NCBI RefSeq assembly: GCF_014904795.1
Contig: NZ_JACZFS010000048.1
Span: forward strand, 23,025-87,024
DNA length: 64,000 bases
Source: Nisaea nitritireducens
GTDB taxonomy: Bacteria > Pseudomonadota > Alphaproteobacteria > Thalassobaculales > Thalassobaculaceae
Direction: 5' to 3'
Every line of letters begins with the position of its first letter. The stretch's first letter is position 1. A program made the translations under genes and the position numbers. Of the stretch, positions 17,057 to 27,232 are shown one piece after another. Under the pieces are notes generated by a model, which was not told where the DNA came from, ran no database searches, and saw only the letters and a list, made by a program, of their open reading frames with translations.

Positions 17057-19063
17057 TTGATCTATCGTTTATGGCACCGCATTGCGGGGCTCTGGACAGC
17101 GTCAATCCGACGCCAGCTCATGCTTGGCATCATTGCCGTACATGCCGTCCTGATGACCATCTTTGTCTTCGACCTCGTTATCCGTCAGCAGGCCTTCCTT
17201 GCAGAGCAGGGCGTTTCCCAGACCCGAAGCCTCGCCGAAACAATGGCAGCGAACAGCACTTCCTGGGTGCTCGCGAACGATGTGCTTGGACTGGAGGAAG
17301 TCGTTTCATCCCAGTCCAGGTATCCAGGCCTCATCTATGCGATGATCATAAGTCCCGAGGCGCGCGTTCTGGGTCATAGCGATCGGCAATATGTCGGCCA
17401 ATTCCTCCAGGATGAAAGGAGCCTGTCACTCTTGGCCGCCGAGCGTTCGACGCTCGTTCTCAATCAGAACAATCACCTGATCGACGTTGCCGCGCCGGTT
17501 ATGGTCAATGGCCAACACATCGCCTGGGCCAGGGTGGCTATCTCCCGGGATGATGTTGTCCGCAATCTCGATATCGTCACCAGGGATGGAATTCTCTATA
17601 CGCTCGCAGCAATAGTGGTCGGCATGCTGTTCGCATTCTTCATGGCCCGCGGCATGACAGCCAGCCTGCAGCAAATGGTTTCAGTCGCAAACGACCTCCG
17701 GGAAGGAAAGCCGGATACCCGGATCGCCGTAAATCGCGGCGACGAACTGGGGAGTCTTGGCAACTCCTTCAACGCGCTCGCGGACGCTGTCGAAAAGCGT
17801 GAGGCGGAATTGCGTCATCACCGGGATCATCTGGAAGAGTTGGTCTCGGCACGGACCAAGGATCTGATCAAGGAAGTTTCCGAGCGCAAACAGGTAGAAG
17901 AGGACCTCAGGGAATCGCGCGCGGCCATTGAAGTGAGCGAAGGTCGGCTTCGTCGCATCCTTGATAGCTCTTCCGCCGGTATCTCGGTCGTCCAGCAAGA
18001 GCCACTGAAACGGTTGTACGCCAACCAGCGGTTCTTCCAGATGTTCGGACTGGATCCGGATGCGGCGATCGAAACCACCGATTTCATGATCACATACAGG
18101 CATGCCGTAGACGCAGATTTGGTGTTGGGTCTTATCTCCAGAGGCGAGGGTTTCAACAACATCGTGATTGAACGAGCCGCCCTTGATGGAAAGCTCTGGT
18201 GGTCGTGGCTGGATGGCATCCCAATCGAGTTTGAGGGAGTCCCGGCAGTTATCATCTGGCATTTCGATGTCACTGATCAAAAAAGGGCCGAAGCCGATCT
18301 CATCCAGTCAGAGAAAATGGCGTCGCTTGGCGGACTGGTTGCGGGCGTCGCCCACGAAATCAACACGCCGATCGGGATCGGGGTCACTGCAAGCTCCCAT
18401 ATGCTCGAGATATCCAGAAAGATCCGGGAAACTATTCTCGGAGGACCGGTTTCGCGCCAGAAACTCGACCAGATACTGTCCGATCTTGAAGAAACCGCGC
18501 AGATCACCTCCAGCAACCTCTTCCGTGCCGCAGACCTGATCCGGAGCTTCAAGCAAGTCGCGGCGGACCAGTCCAGCGATGCCCGCAGGACTTTTGATCT
18601 CGCGAAATATCTCGATGAGATTGCAACGAGCATGAAACCGAGGCTCGCCCAGAGCGGACATTCTCTGTCGCTTGATTGTGAACAGAGCGTATCGATGGAT
18701 ACTTTCCCCGGATCCCTGTCCCAAATCGTCACCAACATCGTGCTCAATGCGGTCATTCATGCATTCGACACTGATGCTGACGGAAAAATCCAGATCTCGG
18801 CCCGCAAGGAAAACAACCATGCCGTTTTGGCCATTTCGGATAACGGGAAGGGCATGGACAGGGATACTGTGAAACGCATCTTCGATCCCTTCTTCACCAC
18901 CGCCCGCGGGCATGGCGGGACCGGGCTCGGCCTCCACATCGTCTTCAATCAGGTGACCCAGGTTCTTGGAGGCACGATCCAGTGCAGTTCGTCCCGTGGA
19001 AACGGGACAACTTTCACTATCCGTTGTCCGCTGATCGCCTCGGAACAGGTCGTGGCCACCTAG
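17057..19063 (+). CDS. Membrane sensor histidine kinase (HAMP-PAS-HisKA-HATPase)
   Basis: The kinase is about 668 residues: membrane segment (22-42), periplasmic sensor of about 130 residues, second segment near 175-195, HAMP, a coiled coil, a PAS domain, then HisKA with the phospho-acceptor in VAHEINTP (His433) and a HATPase domain with DNGKGM and GGTGLGLHI. The TTG at 17057 follows AAGGGG and clears the preceding stop; the frame runs further upstream inside the binding-protein gene, which is not credible as coding. No response regulator is adjacent. Pairing with the lipoprotein suggests sensing of a small anion or oxyanion. Confidence 0.92.
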   Translation: MIYRLWHRIAGLWTASIRRQLMLGIIAVHAVLMTIFVFDLVIRQQAFLAEQGVSQTRSLAETMAANSTSWVLANDVLGLEEVVSSQSRYPGLIYAMIISPEARVLGHSDRQYVGQFLQDERSLSLLAAERSTLVLNQNNHLIDVAAPVMVNGQHIAWARVAISRDDVVRNLDIVTRDGILYTLAAIVVGMLFAFFMARGMTASLQQMVSVANDLREGKPDTRIAVNRGDELGSLGNSFNALADAVEKREAELRHHRDHLEELVSARTKDLIKEVSERKQVEEDLRESRAAIEVSEGRLRRILDSSSAGISVVQQEPLKRLYANQRFFQMFGLDPDAAIETTDFMITYRHAVDADLVLGLISRGEGFNNIVIERAALDGKLWWSWLDGIPIEFEGVPAVIIWHFDVTDQKRAEADLIQSEKMASLGGLVAGVAHEINTPIGIGVTASSHMLEISRKIRETILGGPVSRQKLDQILSDLEETAQITSSNLFRAADLIRSFKQVAADQSSDARRTFDLAKYLDEIATSMKPRLAQSGHSLSLDCEQSVSMDTFPGSLSQIVTNIVLNAVIHAFDTDADGKIQISARKENNHAVLAISDNGKGMDRDTVKRIFDPFFTTARGHGGTGLGLHIVFNQVTQVLGGTIQCSSSRGNGTTFTIRCPLIASEQVVAT

Positions 19064-19761
19064 ACCGTCGTCGCCATCCTGTAGCCCGGTCGGTAGGAAA
19101 GACGAACCACAGTGATCGGGATCTCGGCACTCCAGGTCACACGTTCGATCACGAACAGTGCAACCCCGACATCCGTGGCGAGACACTCCGCCTCTTCTTC
19201 AGACGCGTTCCCGGCTGAAAATGCGATATCGCCGCGCGTGAAGGGCTGGTTGCGCACCAGCCATTCGTTCGGACTGATTGCGGAAAAGTCGGCCTCCGCG
19301 AATGCTGGCACCGCCTGCAGATTGACCCACCGGTCCTCGTAGAGGAAAGGCGCACCGTCCGCCAGATGCAGCCCCTTGATGCGAAGCGCATCCGGTGCTT
19401 CGGTTAGCGCCATCATCTCCGTGATCCCGGCCGGTAACCGCGCCCGCCTCCGTTCCAGGATATCGAAGCGATAGGCGCAGCCCATAGCCTCAACCTCGAT
19501 CCGGGTAATCGGAATTTCCAGCGTTGCCTTGCGCACCGGGTCGAGCGCGACGCGAGTGCCTGCCTTACGCCGACGCTCCAGCAACCCGCTGTCGGCCAAT
19601 CCCTGCAGAGCCCGGTTCACTGTCGCCCGGGCACAGCCGAATTCCGCCGCAAGCTCCATCTCGCCGGGGATCAGCTCACCCGGCCGCCAGACGCGGTTGG
19701 CGATGCGGCGCTTGATCTCTGCCTGAATGCCTTGCCAGGACTTGAGCGCTGACTGTGTCAG
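19060..19761 (-). CDS. hutC: HutC, GntR-family repressor of histidine utilisation
   Basis: The 233-residue protein has an N-terminal winged helix (ELAAEFGCARATVNRALQGLADSGL) and a C-terminal UTRA ligand domain, which binds urocanate in HutC. A complete DNA-binding domain needs codons before the first ATG (19659). The frame is closed by a stop at 19779-19777 and the only plausible start is a CTG at 19761, six bases after GGAGGA and overlapping the hutF stop as CTGA. This gives MTQSALKSWQGIQAEIKRR, as expected for HutC. A palindromic operator lies ahead of hutF and hutI. Its 3' end overlaps the kinase stop by four bases. Confidence 0.92.
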   Translation of the reverse strand: MTQSALKSWQGIQAEIKRRIANRVWRPGELIPGEMELAAEFGCARATVNRALQGLADSGLLERRRKAGTRVALDPVRKATLEIPITRIEVEAMGCAYRFDILERRRARLPAGITEMMALTEAPDALRIKGLHLADGAPFLYEDRWVNLQAVPAFAEADFSAISPNEWLVRNQPFTRGDIAFSAGNASEEEAECLATDVGVALFVIERVTWSAEIPITVVRLSYRPGYRMATTV

Positions 19762-21134
19762 AGTGCGTCCTCCAGATCACGGAGTGCTTCACGGTAGCGA
19801 GCCCGGATCTGGTCTCGGGCAATGTGCCGGCCGTCTCTTACCACATGCCGTCCAGCGGACCAGACATCACGGACCCAGCGGTCGTCACCGGCGAAGATGA
19901 AGGTATCGAGGATACGGTCCCCGGTCCTCCCGGCAATATCGAGCGCGGCTCCGTCCAGAGCCACCAGATCGGCAACCCGTCCCGGCGCAATCGCCCCGCT
20001 ATCCCGCCCGGCCGCTTGCGCGCCGCCCCGTACCGCCTCTTCGAACAGCACCCGCCCGGCGGAGCGTTCCTGCTCGGCCAGGACGGCGCGTCCCTTGTCC
20101 CGCAACCGCTGGGAATATTCCAGCGTCCGCAACTCCTCGCTGAGCGAGATCCGGATATTCGAGTCGGACCCGACACCGAAGCTCCCGCCAGCCGCGCGAT
20201 ACCGGACACCATCGAAGATCCCGTCGCCAAGACTGGATTCGGTGATCGGGCAAAGCCCGGCGACCGCACCGCTCTTTGCCATCGCCTCGGTCTCGGACGG
20301 CTCCATCTGGGTGGCATGGATCAGGCACCAGTGCTGGTCGACCGCATGGTTCTCCAAGAGCCAGGCCATCGGCCGCGCGCCCCAGGCGGCTTCAACCTCC
20401 TCGACCTCGGCCACCTGCTCGGCGACATGGATATGAATTGGCCGGTCCGGACGCAGCGCTGCGGCACCGGCAAGCGCCTCTCGCGTCACCGCGCGCAAAG
20501 AATGTGGCGCAACCCCGATGGCGCAATCAGCCGTCAGTTTCGCCACAGACGTTTCGGCTTCTTCGAGCAGCCGCGCATAGCGATCCGGGTCGTTCCCGAA
20601 GCGGATCTGCCCCGGCCCGAGAGCACGCCCGTCACAGCCACCGACCTGATACAGAACCGGCGCCAGGGTAAGGCCGATGCCCGTCTCCGCCGCAGCCTCT
20701 GTGACGCGTTCGCTCATTTCGCCGAGGGCCGCATAGGGCGTGCCGTCGACCTGATGATGCAGATAGTGGAACTCCACCGATCCGGCATAGCCCGCTTCCA
20801 GCATTTCCATCTGCACCAGTGCCGTGACCGCGCTCACATGCGCCGGCGTCAGGGATTGCAGAAAGCGGTACATCAGCCGCCGCCATGTCCAGAAACTGTC
20901 CTTCGGATCGGGCCCCCGCCCCTCCGTCAAGCCGGCCATGGCACGCTGGAAAGCATGGGAATGCAGGTTAACCGGGGCGGGCAGCAACACGGCGGCGCGA
21001 TGGTCCGCACCACCGGCGGCAGAAGCCTCGCCGGTCCTGACAGTCCCGATCCGGCCGGAGCCATCGATCGTGACCAGCGCATCCCGCTGCCAGCCGTCTT
21101 CCATCAGAACCGTCTCTGCGAAAACCGTCGTCAC
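19758..21134 (-). CDS. hutF: Formimidoylglutamate deiminase
   Basis: This amidohydrolase converts N-formimidoyl-L-glutamate to N-formyl-L-glutamate and ammonia in the five-step histidine pathway. The HSHAF metal motif (NLHSHAFQRAMAGLTE), the His/Glu in IHIHVAEQ, WCLIHATQ and a GVGSDSN metal/catalytic segment are all present. The GTG at 21134 follows AAGGAG; the longer reading frame to 21185 runs through the operator and is unlikely. It is coupled to hutC and divergent from hutI. The following step would need an N-formylglutamate deformylase (HutG), which is not in the window. Confidence 0.95.
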   Translation of the reverse strand: MTTVFAETVLMEDGWQRDALVTIDGSGRIGTVRTGEASAAGGADHRAAVLLPAPVNLHSHAFQRAMAGLTEGRGPDPKDSFWTWRRLMYRFLQSLTPAHVSAVTALVQMEMLEAGYAGSVEFHYLHHQVDGTPYAALGEMSERVTEAAAETGIGLTLAPVLYQVGGCDGRALGPGQIRFGNDPDRYARLLEEAETSVAKLTADCAIGVAPHSLRAVTREALAGAAALRPDRPIHIHVAEQVAEVEEVEAAWGARPMAWLLENHAVDQHWCLIHATQMEPSETEAMAKSGAVAGLCPITESSLGDGIFDGVRYRAAGGSFGVGSDSNIRISLSEELRTLEYSQRLRDKGRAVLAEQERSAGRVLFEEAVRGGAQAAGRDSGAIAPGRVADLVALDGAALDIAGRTGDRILDTFIFAGDDRWVRDVWSAGRHVVRDGRHIARDQIRARYREALRDLEDAL

Positions 21135-21160
21135 GGTGGCGTCTCCTTGTTGACAGCAAT

Positions 21161-21180
21161 TATTATGTATAGACATAATA
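21161..21180. promoter_or_regulatory. HutC operator in the hutF-hutI divergent promoter
   Basis: TATTATGT-ATAG-ACATAATA is a perfect inverted repeat with 8-base arms and a 4-base centre, containing the TGTATAxACA-like core bound by HutC. It lies 27 bases before the hutF GTG and 45 before the hutI ATG. One dimer here could repress both transcripts until urocanate accumulates. Confidence 0.85.
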
Positions 21181-21225
21181 TTCAAATCAGCCTTCCGGGC
21201 AAGCTTCTATTCGGACCAGACGGCC

Positions 21226-22425
21226 ATGCAGATCCTCGGCAATACCACGCTCGCGACCATGCTCCCAGACACCAGCGCCTATGGCCTGGTGAAGAGCGGC
21301 GCCGTCGCGCTGTGGGACGGGAAAATCGCCTGGGCAGGCCCGGAAGCGGGCCTGCCGGACAACTTTGCACACTGGCCGCGCGAGGATCTTGGCGGGCGGC
21401 TCATCACCCCCGCACTGGTGGATTGCCACACTCATATCGTCTTCGGCGGCAACCGGGCCCGAGAGTTCGAACTGCGGCTTGAAGGCGCGAGTTACGAGGA
21501 AGTGGCGCGCGCTGGCGGCGGCATCGTCTCCACCGTGACGGCCACCCGCGCGGCGAGTGAGGATGCGCTGGTCGCCGACGCCCTGCCCCGCATCGATGCG
21601 CTGCTGGCGGAAGGTGTCGCCACCATCGAAATCAAGTCGGGTTACGGTCTCGATATCGAGACCGAGCTGCGCATGCTGCGCGCCGCGCGGCGGATCGGGC
21701 GGGAGCGGCCGATCCGTGTCCGCACGAGCTTTCTCGGCGCCCATGCGGTACCGGCGGAATACAAGAACCGGCCGGATGCCTATATCGACGAGATCTGCCT
21801 GCCGGCCCTGACGAAAGCAGCGGAAGAAGGCCTCGCTGATGCGGTGGACGGTTTCTGCGAAGGCATCGGTTTCAGCCCGGCGCAGATCGAGCGGATTTTC
21901 GAACGAGCCAAAACACTCGGCCTGCCGGTGAAACTCCATGCCGAGCAGCTTTCCGATCTCGGCGGCACGGCGCTGGCCGCGCGCTACGGTGCACTGTCGG
22001 CGGATCATCTGGAATATCTCGGCGCAGACGGCATTGCCGCCATGGCCGAAAGTGGCACCGTCGCCGTGTTGCTGCCCGGAGCATTCTACACGTTGCGCGA
22101 GACGCAGCTGCCACCGGTTCAGGCCCTGCGCGATGCGGGCGTGCCAATGGCGATTGCGACGGACTGCAATCCCGGCTCTTCGCCACTGACCTCCCTGCTG
22201 TTGGCCATGAACATGGCCTGCACGTTGTTCCGGATGACACCGGAGGAGGCACTGGCAGGCGCAACCCGGATCGCCGCTCAGGCGCTCGATCTCGACGATG
22301 CCGGCACCATCGAAGCCGGCAAGCGGGCCGATCTCGCCATCTGGAATGTCAGCGAGCCGGCGGAGCTGGCCTACCGCATCGGATTCAATCCTCTTCACAA
22401 GCGCATTTTCGCGGGGACTTCATGA
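21226..22425 (+). CDS. hutI: Imidazolonepropionase
   Basis: HutI hydrolyses 4-imidazolone-5-propionate to formimidoylglutamate. The 399-residue amidohydrolase shows the metal motif [11 protein letters not shown], the GAHAVP segment, [11 protein letters not shown] and the metal Asp in TDCNPGSS. Length and order match the family. Its last four bases overlap the hutH start (ATGA), so the two are coupled. The upstream operator implies HutC control. The ribosome site before 21226 is weak; a methionine 11 codons later is a possible alternative. Confidence 0.97.
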   Translation: MQILGNTTLATMLPDTSAYGLVKSGAVALWDGKIAWAGPEAGLPDNFAHWPREDLGGRLITPALVDCHTHIVFGGNRAREFELRLEGASYEEVARAGGGIVSTVTATRAASEDALVADALPRIDALLAEGVATIEIKSGYGLDIETELRMLRAARRIGRERPIRVRTSFLGAHAVPAEYKNRPDAYIDEICLPALTKAAEEGLADAVDGFCEGIGFSPAQIERIFERAKTLGLPVKLHAEQLSDLGGTALAARYGALSADHLEYLGADGIAAMAESGTVAVLLPGAFYTLRETQLPPVQALRDAGVPMAIATDCNPGSSPLTSLLLAMNMACTLFRMTPEEALAGATRIAAQALDLDDAGTIEAGKRADLAIWNVSEPAELAYRIGFNPLHKRIFAGTS

Positions 22426-23969
22426 GCGACATCATCCTGACGCCGGGCAGCACCACGCTGCTTGATCTCGAAGGCCTGCGTGGCCAGGGCCACCGGTTCC
22501 GGCTCGACCGGGCGGCGAAGCCCGCCGTCGATGCGGCTGCTGCACTTGTCGCCCAGGCAGCCAACGGAGATGAAGCCGTCTACGGTGTGAATACCGGCTT
22601 CGGCAAGCTCGCCACCGTACGCATCGCGCCGGAAGACACCTCGACCCTGCAACGCAACCTGATCCGCTCCCACTGCGCTGGTGTCGGCGCACCGACGGAG
22701 ACGCAGGTCGTGCGGGCGATGATGATATTGAAGCTGCTGTCCCTCGGACGCGGTGCCTCCGGCGTGCGCTGGGAAGTGATCGAGCTGATCGAGGCAATGT
22801 TGCGCGCCCGGGTGACCCCCATCGTACCGAGCCAGGGTTCCGTCGGTGCCTCCGGCGACCTTGCCCCGCTCGCCCACATGGCGGCGGTGCTGATCGGCGA
22901 GGGCAAGGCCGAGTACAAAGGCCGGATTATGCCGGGCAAGGAAGCGCTGGACGCAGCGGGACTGACACCAATCGAGCTTGGCCCGAAGGAAGGGCTGGCG
23001 CTGATCAACGGCACCCAGTTCTGCACTGCCTACGCGCTGGCCGCCCTGTCCCATGCCTGGCGAAATGTCGAGGCGGGTGTGGTTGCGGCAGCCCTCTCCA
23101 CCGACGCCATCATGGGCTCCACCGCGCCATTGCATCCAGCCATTCACGCGCTTCGCGGCCAGCCCGGCCAGATCGATGTCGCCGCGGCCATGCGGGCGCT
23201 GATGGACGGATCGGAGATCCGTGAAAGTCATGTGCTCGGCGATACCCGCGTGCAGGACCCCTATTGCATTCGTTGCCACCCGCAGGTCTCCGGCGCCGCC
23301 ATCGACATGATGCGCCACGCCGCACGCACGCTGGAGATCGAAGCCAACGCGGTCACCGATAACCCGCTTGTGCTGGTCGAGGACGGCCGGATCATTTCCG
23401 GCGGCAACTTCCACGCCGAGCCGGTCGGCTTCGCCGCCGACCAGATGGCCATCGCCATCGCCGAGATCGGTGCCATCGCCCAGCGCCGCGTCGCGTTGAT
23501 GGTCGATCCGGTGCTGTCCTTCGACCTGCCTGCCTTCCTGACGCCGGAGCCCGGTTTGAATTCCGGGATGATGATCGCGGAGGTCACCACCGCCGCGCTG
23601 ATGAGCGAGAACAAGCATCTCGCCAATCCCTGCTCGACGGATTCGACACCGACCAGCGCCAATCAGGAAGATCATGTTTCCATGGCCGCCCATGGCGCCC
23701 GCCGGCTGATGCGGATGAACGACAACCTGACCCGGATCATCGCCGTCGAGCTGCTCTGCGCCGCACAGGGTGTGGAATTCCGCGCCCCGCTGAAAACCAG
23801 CGCAGCCCTGCAGCGCGCGGTCTCCACCATCCGCACCGTCTCGCCGACCCTGACCGAGGATCGCGAGGTCGCGGTCGATATCGAAGCTGTCGCCGAACGC
23901 ATCCTCGACAAAACCGTCGCGGAGGCCACCGAGCACGGCCCGCTGATGACCCTTTCCGCCCGCTACTAA
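22422..23969 (+). CDS. hutH: Histidine ammonia-lyase
   Basis: HutH removes ammonia from L-histidine to give urocanate. The 515-residue enzyme has the MIO-forming Ala-Ser-Gly at residues 143-145 in [12 protein letters not shown], Tyr53-region [13 protein letters not shown] and [12 protein letters not shown]. All catalytic elements are canonical, in contrast to the paralogue at the end of the operon. It is translated in coupling with hutI and is followed by hutU 15 bases later. Confidence 0.98.
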   Translation: MSDIILTPGSTTLLDLEGLRGQGHRFRLDRAAKPAVDAAAALVAQAANGDEAVYGVNTGFGKLATVRIAPEDTSTLQRNLIRSHCAGVGAPTETQVVRAMMILKLLSLGRGASGVRWEVIELIEAMLRARVTPIVPSQGSVGASGDLAPLAHMAAVLIGEGKAEYKGRIMPGKEALDAAGLTPIELGPKEGLALINGTQFCTAYALAALSHAWRNVEAGVVAAALSTDAIMGSTAPLHPAIHALRGQPGQIDVAAAMRALMDGSEIRESHVLGDTRVQDPYCIRCHPQVSGAAIDMMRHAARTLEIEANAVTDNPLVLVEDGRIISGGNFHAEPVGFAADQMAIAIAEIGAIAQRRVALMVDPVLSFDLPAFLTPEPGLNSGMMIAEVTTAALMSENKHLANPCSTDSTPTSANQEDHVSMAAHGARRLMRMNDNLTRIIAVELLCAAQGVEFRAPLKTSAALQRAVSTIRTVSPTLTEDREVAVDIEAVAERILDKTVAEATEHGPLMTLSARY

Positions 23970-23984
23970 ACCGGAGCCGAAACC

Positions 23985-25652
23985 ATGACAAATCCCCGCA
24001 AGAATGCCCGCGACATCTTCCCGCCGACCGGCCCGGAGCTGAGCGCCAAGCATTGGACCACTGAAGCTCCGATGCGAATGCTGATGAACAACCTGCATCC
24101 GGACGTGGCCGAGAACCCGCATGAGCTGGTGGTCTATGGCGGCATCGGCCGGGCCGCCCGGACATGGGACGATTTCGACCGGATCGTCGCCAGCCTGAAG
24201 GCGCTGGAAGAGGACGAGACCCTGCTGGTGCAATCCGGCCGTCCGGTCGGTGTGTTCCGCACGCACAAGGACGCGCCGCGCGTACTGATCGCCAACTCCA
24301 ATCTGGTGCCGCACTGGGCCACCTGGGAGCATTTCAACGAGCTCGATCGCAAGGGCCTGATGATGTACGGCCAGATGACGGCCGGCTCCTGGATCTATAT
24401 CGGCAGCCAGGGCATCGTGCAGGGCACCTATGAGACATTTGTCGAAGCGGGACGCCAGCATTATGGCGGCAGCCTGAAGGGCAAATGGATCCTGACAGCC
24501 GGTCTCGGCGGCATGGGCGGCGCGCAACCGCTCGCCGCCGTCTTTGCGGGCGCCTGCTGCCTTGCCGTCGAATGCGACGAGACAAGGATCGATTTCCGCC
24601 TGCGCACCGGCTATGTCGACGAGAAGGCCACCAGCCTCGATGAGGCGCTTGAAATGATCGAGCGCTGGACAGCGGCGGGTGAGGCGAAATCCGTCGGCCT
24701 GCTCGGCAATGCGGCCGACATCGTGCCGGAGATCGAGCGGCGCGGCATCCGCCCGGACATCGTCACCGACCAGACCTCGGCGCACGATCCGGTGCACGGC
24801 TACCTGCCGCAGGGATGGACCGTCGCGGAGTGGCGGGAGAAGCAGGAAAGCGATCCGAAAGCCGTCGAGAAAGCCGCCCGCGCGTCCATGAAAGTGCATG
24901 TGGCGGCGATGGTCGCCTTCTCGGAACGGGACGTCCCCACCGTCGATTACGGCAACAACATCCGGCAGGTCGCGCTGGAGGAAGGGCTGGAGAACGCCTT
25001 CGCCTTCCCCGGCTTCGTGCCCGCCTATATCCGGCCTCTGTTCTGCCGCGGCGTTGGCCCGTTCCGCTGGGTCGCTCTCTCCGGCGATCCGGAGGATATC
25101 TACAAGACCGACGCCAAGGTGAAGGAGCTGATGCCGGACGACACGCATCTGCATAACTGGCTCGACATGGCGCGGGAGCGGATCTCGTTCCAGGGCCTGC
25201 CGGCGCGGATCTGCTGGGTTGGCCTCGGCGACCGGCACCGGCTCGGCCTCGCCTTCAACGAGATGGTCCGGAACGGCGAGCTGAAAGCCCCCGTGGTGAT
25301 CGGCCGCGACCATCTCGACAGCGGCTCCGTTGCCTCCCCGAACCGGGAAACCGAGTCCATGAAGGACGGCTCCGATGCGGTCTCCGACTGGCCGCTGCTG
25401 AACGCGCTGCTAAATACGGCCTCGGGCGCCACCTGGGTCTCGCTGCATCATGGCGGCGGCGTCGGCATGGGCTTCTCCCAGCATGCCGGCATGGTCATCG
25501 TCTGCGACGGCACCGAGGATGCGGACCGGCGGCTGGAGAGGGTGCTCTGGAACGATCCGGCGACCGGCGTCATGCGGCATGCGGATGCGGGCTACGAGAT
25601 CGCCGTGGACTGCGCGAAGGAGCATGGCCTCAACCTGCCTTCCATCCGCTGA
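23985..25652 (+). CDS. hutU: Urocanate hydratase
   Basis: This cytoplasmic NAD-dependent enzyme hydrates urocanate to imidazolonepropionate. The 555-residue product is colinear with the family. Visible are the N-terminal [16 protein letters not shown], the glycine-rich NAD segment [15 protein letters not shown], the [16 protein letters not shown] active-site Cys region and the C-terminal [17 protein letters not shown]. The stop overlaps the following lyase start (TGATG), so all four genes from hutI onward are in one transcript. Confidence 0.98.
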   Translation: MTNPRKNARDIFPPTGPELSAKHWTTEAPMRMLMNNLHPDVAENPHELVVYGGIGRAARTWDDFDRIVASLKALEEDETLLVQSGRPVGVFRTHKDAPRVLIANSNLVPHWATWEHFNELDRKGLMMYGQMTAGSWIYIGSQGIVQGTYETFVEAGRQHYGGSLKGKWILTAGLGGMGGAQPLAAVFAGACCLAVECDETRIDFRLRTGYVDEKATSLDEALEMIERWTAAGEAKSVGLLGNAADIVPEIERRGIRPDIVTDQTSAHDPVHGYLPQGWTVAEWREKQESDPKAVEKAARASMKVHVAAMVAFSERDVPTVDYGNNIRQVALEEGLENAFAFPGFVPAYIRPLFCRGVGPFRWVALSGDPEDIYKTDAKVKELMPDDTHLHNWLDMARERISFQGLPARICWVGLGDRHRLGLAFNEMVRNGELKAPVVIGRDHLDSGSVASPNRETESMKDGSDAVSDWPLLNALLNTASGATWVSLHHGGGVGMGFSQHAGMVIVCDGTEDADRRLERVLWNDPATGVMRHADAGYEIAVDCAKEHGLNLPSIR

Positions 25653-27154
25653 TGAGCGCCGGGAGAGAGACATCCGGCTTCGTCGTCGGCGAAGCGCCGC
25701 TGACCTGCGAGCGGCTGGTGGCGGCGGCACGAAATGCCACATCCTTCAGCCTTGCGCCCGCCGTGCAGGAGCGTATCCGCGAAGCCCGGCAGGCAGTGGA
25801 CCGGATTCTCTCCGGGGACGCCCCGGTCTACGGCATCAACACAGGCGTCGGCTCGCAGAAAGAGCACAAGGTCAGCGCGGACGAGGCCGCCGCCTATAAT
25901 CGGCGGCTGATACGGGGGCATGGCACCCGCGTGCCGGGCCCGACGGCCGAGCCGGACGTGGTTCGGGCAACGATCATCGTGCTGCTGCATGAACTGGCCT
26001 CGGGATCCTCCGGTGCCTCTCTGGAGCTGATCGAGCTGATGGCGGAAATGGCCTCCGCGCACGAGATGCCGAACATCGATACCAGCGGGTCGATCGGTGC
26101 CTCCGACCTTGTGCCGCTGTCACAGATCGCGGACTGGGCGCTGTCCCATCCGAAAGCTGTCGAGCAAGGGCTTCCCTTCCCCAAGGACGCGCTTGCGATG
26201 ATCAATTGCAACGCGCTCAGCCTGGCAAGCGGCGCGCTTTGCATCACCGAGCTTTCCGAGCTGATGCGCGGCTTCGATCTCGCCGCCGCGATGACCATGG
26301 AAGGCTTCCGCTGCAACCTCGATGCGATCTCCGAGCCGGTGAATTCCGTGCATCGCCGTCAAGGCCAGGCCCGCTCCGCCGCCCGCATGCGCGAGGCTTT
26401 GGCGGACAGTGTTCTCTGGCAGCCGGGCGCCGCCCGCTTCCTGCAGGATCCCCTCAGCTTCCGCGATGCCGGCCAGGTGAACGGCGCCGGGCTGGAATGC
26501 GCGACCTGGCTGGAACAGGTCTGGAATGACGAGCTGGCCGGCACGGTGATCAACCCCCTGGTCAATATCGGGCCGAACCCCGCCTATTCGCACGGCAACA
26601 TGGACACCACCCGGATGACCCTCGCACTCGACGGCATGCGGCAGGCGCTGGCGAAGATGGCCGATCTGGCGGGCGAGCGGGTTCACAAACAGCAATGGCC
26701 CGCCTTCTCCGGCCTGCCAATCGGGCTGGCGGAAGCAGACTCGGCTGTCGGCGGCGTCCAGTTCCTCAATCTCGGGCACATCACCGCTTCGCTGATCACG
26801 TCGGTCAAGATCTGGGCGCAACCGCATCTGCTGCATCCGTCCGGACAGGTGGCGGACGGGGTCGAAGATACCGCCAGCAATGCCGTCCACGCCGTGCACG
26901 AACTGGCGCGGCAGATCGATGCCTGCTGGAAAATCATCGGGCTCGAAATCGCCGTGGCCTGCTGGGCCGTGCACAGACGCCGCATCCCGGTCGCCGATCT
27001 GGGCGCGGGCCTGCGGACTCTCTACGACAATTGCATCGCCACCCTGCCAATCGGGCATGAGGGTGAGGAGGTGTTCCGTCTTGCCGAAACCATCGCTGCA
27101 GTGCGCGATTTCGTCTCCGAAACGGCCACTCCGGGAAGCCAGGTCACGCAATAG
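25652..27154 (+). CDS. HAL/PAL-family lyase paralogue with altered MIO motif
   Basis: This 500-residue protein is homologous to histidine ammonia-lyase (VYGINTGVGSQKEHKV, TSGSIGAS, VNSVH, SHGNMD). However, where HutH has Ala-Ser-Gly-Asp-Leu it reads Ala150-Ser151-Asp152-Leu: the glycine that completes the MIO ring is absent. The INGTQ loop is changed to INCNALS and the QDPYxxRCHPQ segment to QDPLSFRDAGQ. It overlaps the hutU stop and so belongs to the hut operon. It may be a lyase for another amino acid, an aminomutase-like enzyme or a non-enzymatic partner. It occupies the position where hutG is often found. Confidence 0.85.
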   Translation: MSAGRETSGFVVGEAPLTCERLVAAARNATSFSLAPAVQERIREARQAVDRILSGDAPVYGINTGVGSQKEHKVSADEAAAYNRRLIRGHGTRVPGPTAEPDVVRATIIVLLHELASGSSGASLELIELMAEMASAHEMPNIDTSGSIGASDLVPLSQIADWALSHPKAVEQGLPFPKDALAMINCNALSLASGALCITELSELMRGFDLAAAMTMEGFRCNLDAISEPVNSVHRRQGQARSAARMREALADSVLWQPGAARFLQDPLSFRDAGQVNGAGLECATWLEQVWNDELAGTVINPLVNIGPNPAYSHGNMDTTRMTLALDGMRQALAKMADLAGERVHKQQWPAFSGLPIGLAEADSAVGGVQFLNLGHITASLITSVKIWAQPHLLHPSGQVADGVEDTASNAVHAVHELARQIDACWKIIGLEIAVACWAVHRRRIPVADLGAGLRTLYDNCIATLPIGHEGEEVFRLAETIAAVRDFVSETATPGSQVTQ

Positions 27155-27232
27155 TGGGTTGCGGCTGTGCGGAAACTGCCCAGCTTGACCGGGACCGGCG
27201 AATTTCCGGCGCAGGCAAGAAGAGAGTACCGC

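Noticed and set aside
22395..25313. 972-codon open frame antisense to hutH and hutU
   Set aside because: It mirrors two certain genes, has no recognisable domain, and its His/Arg/Gly-rich composition is the usual result of reading high-GC codons backward.
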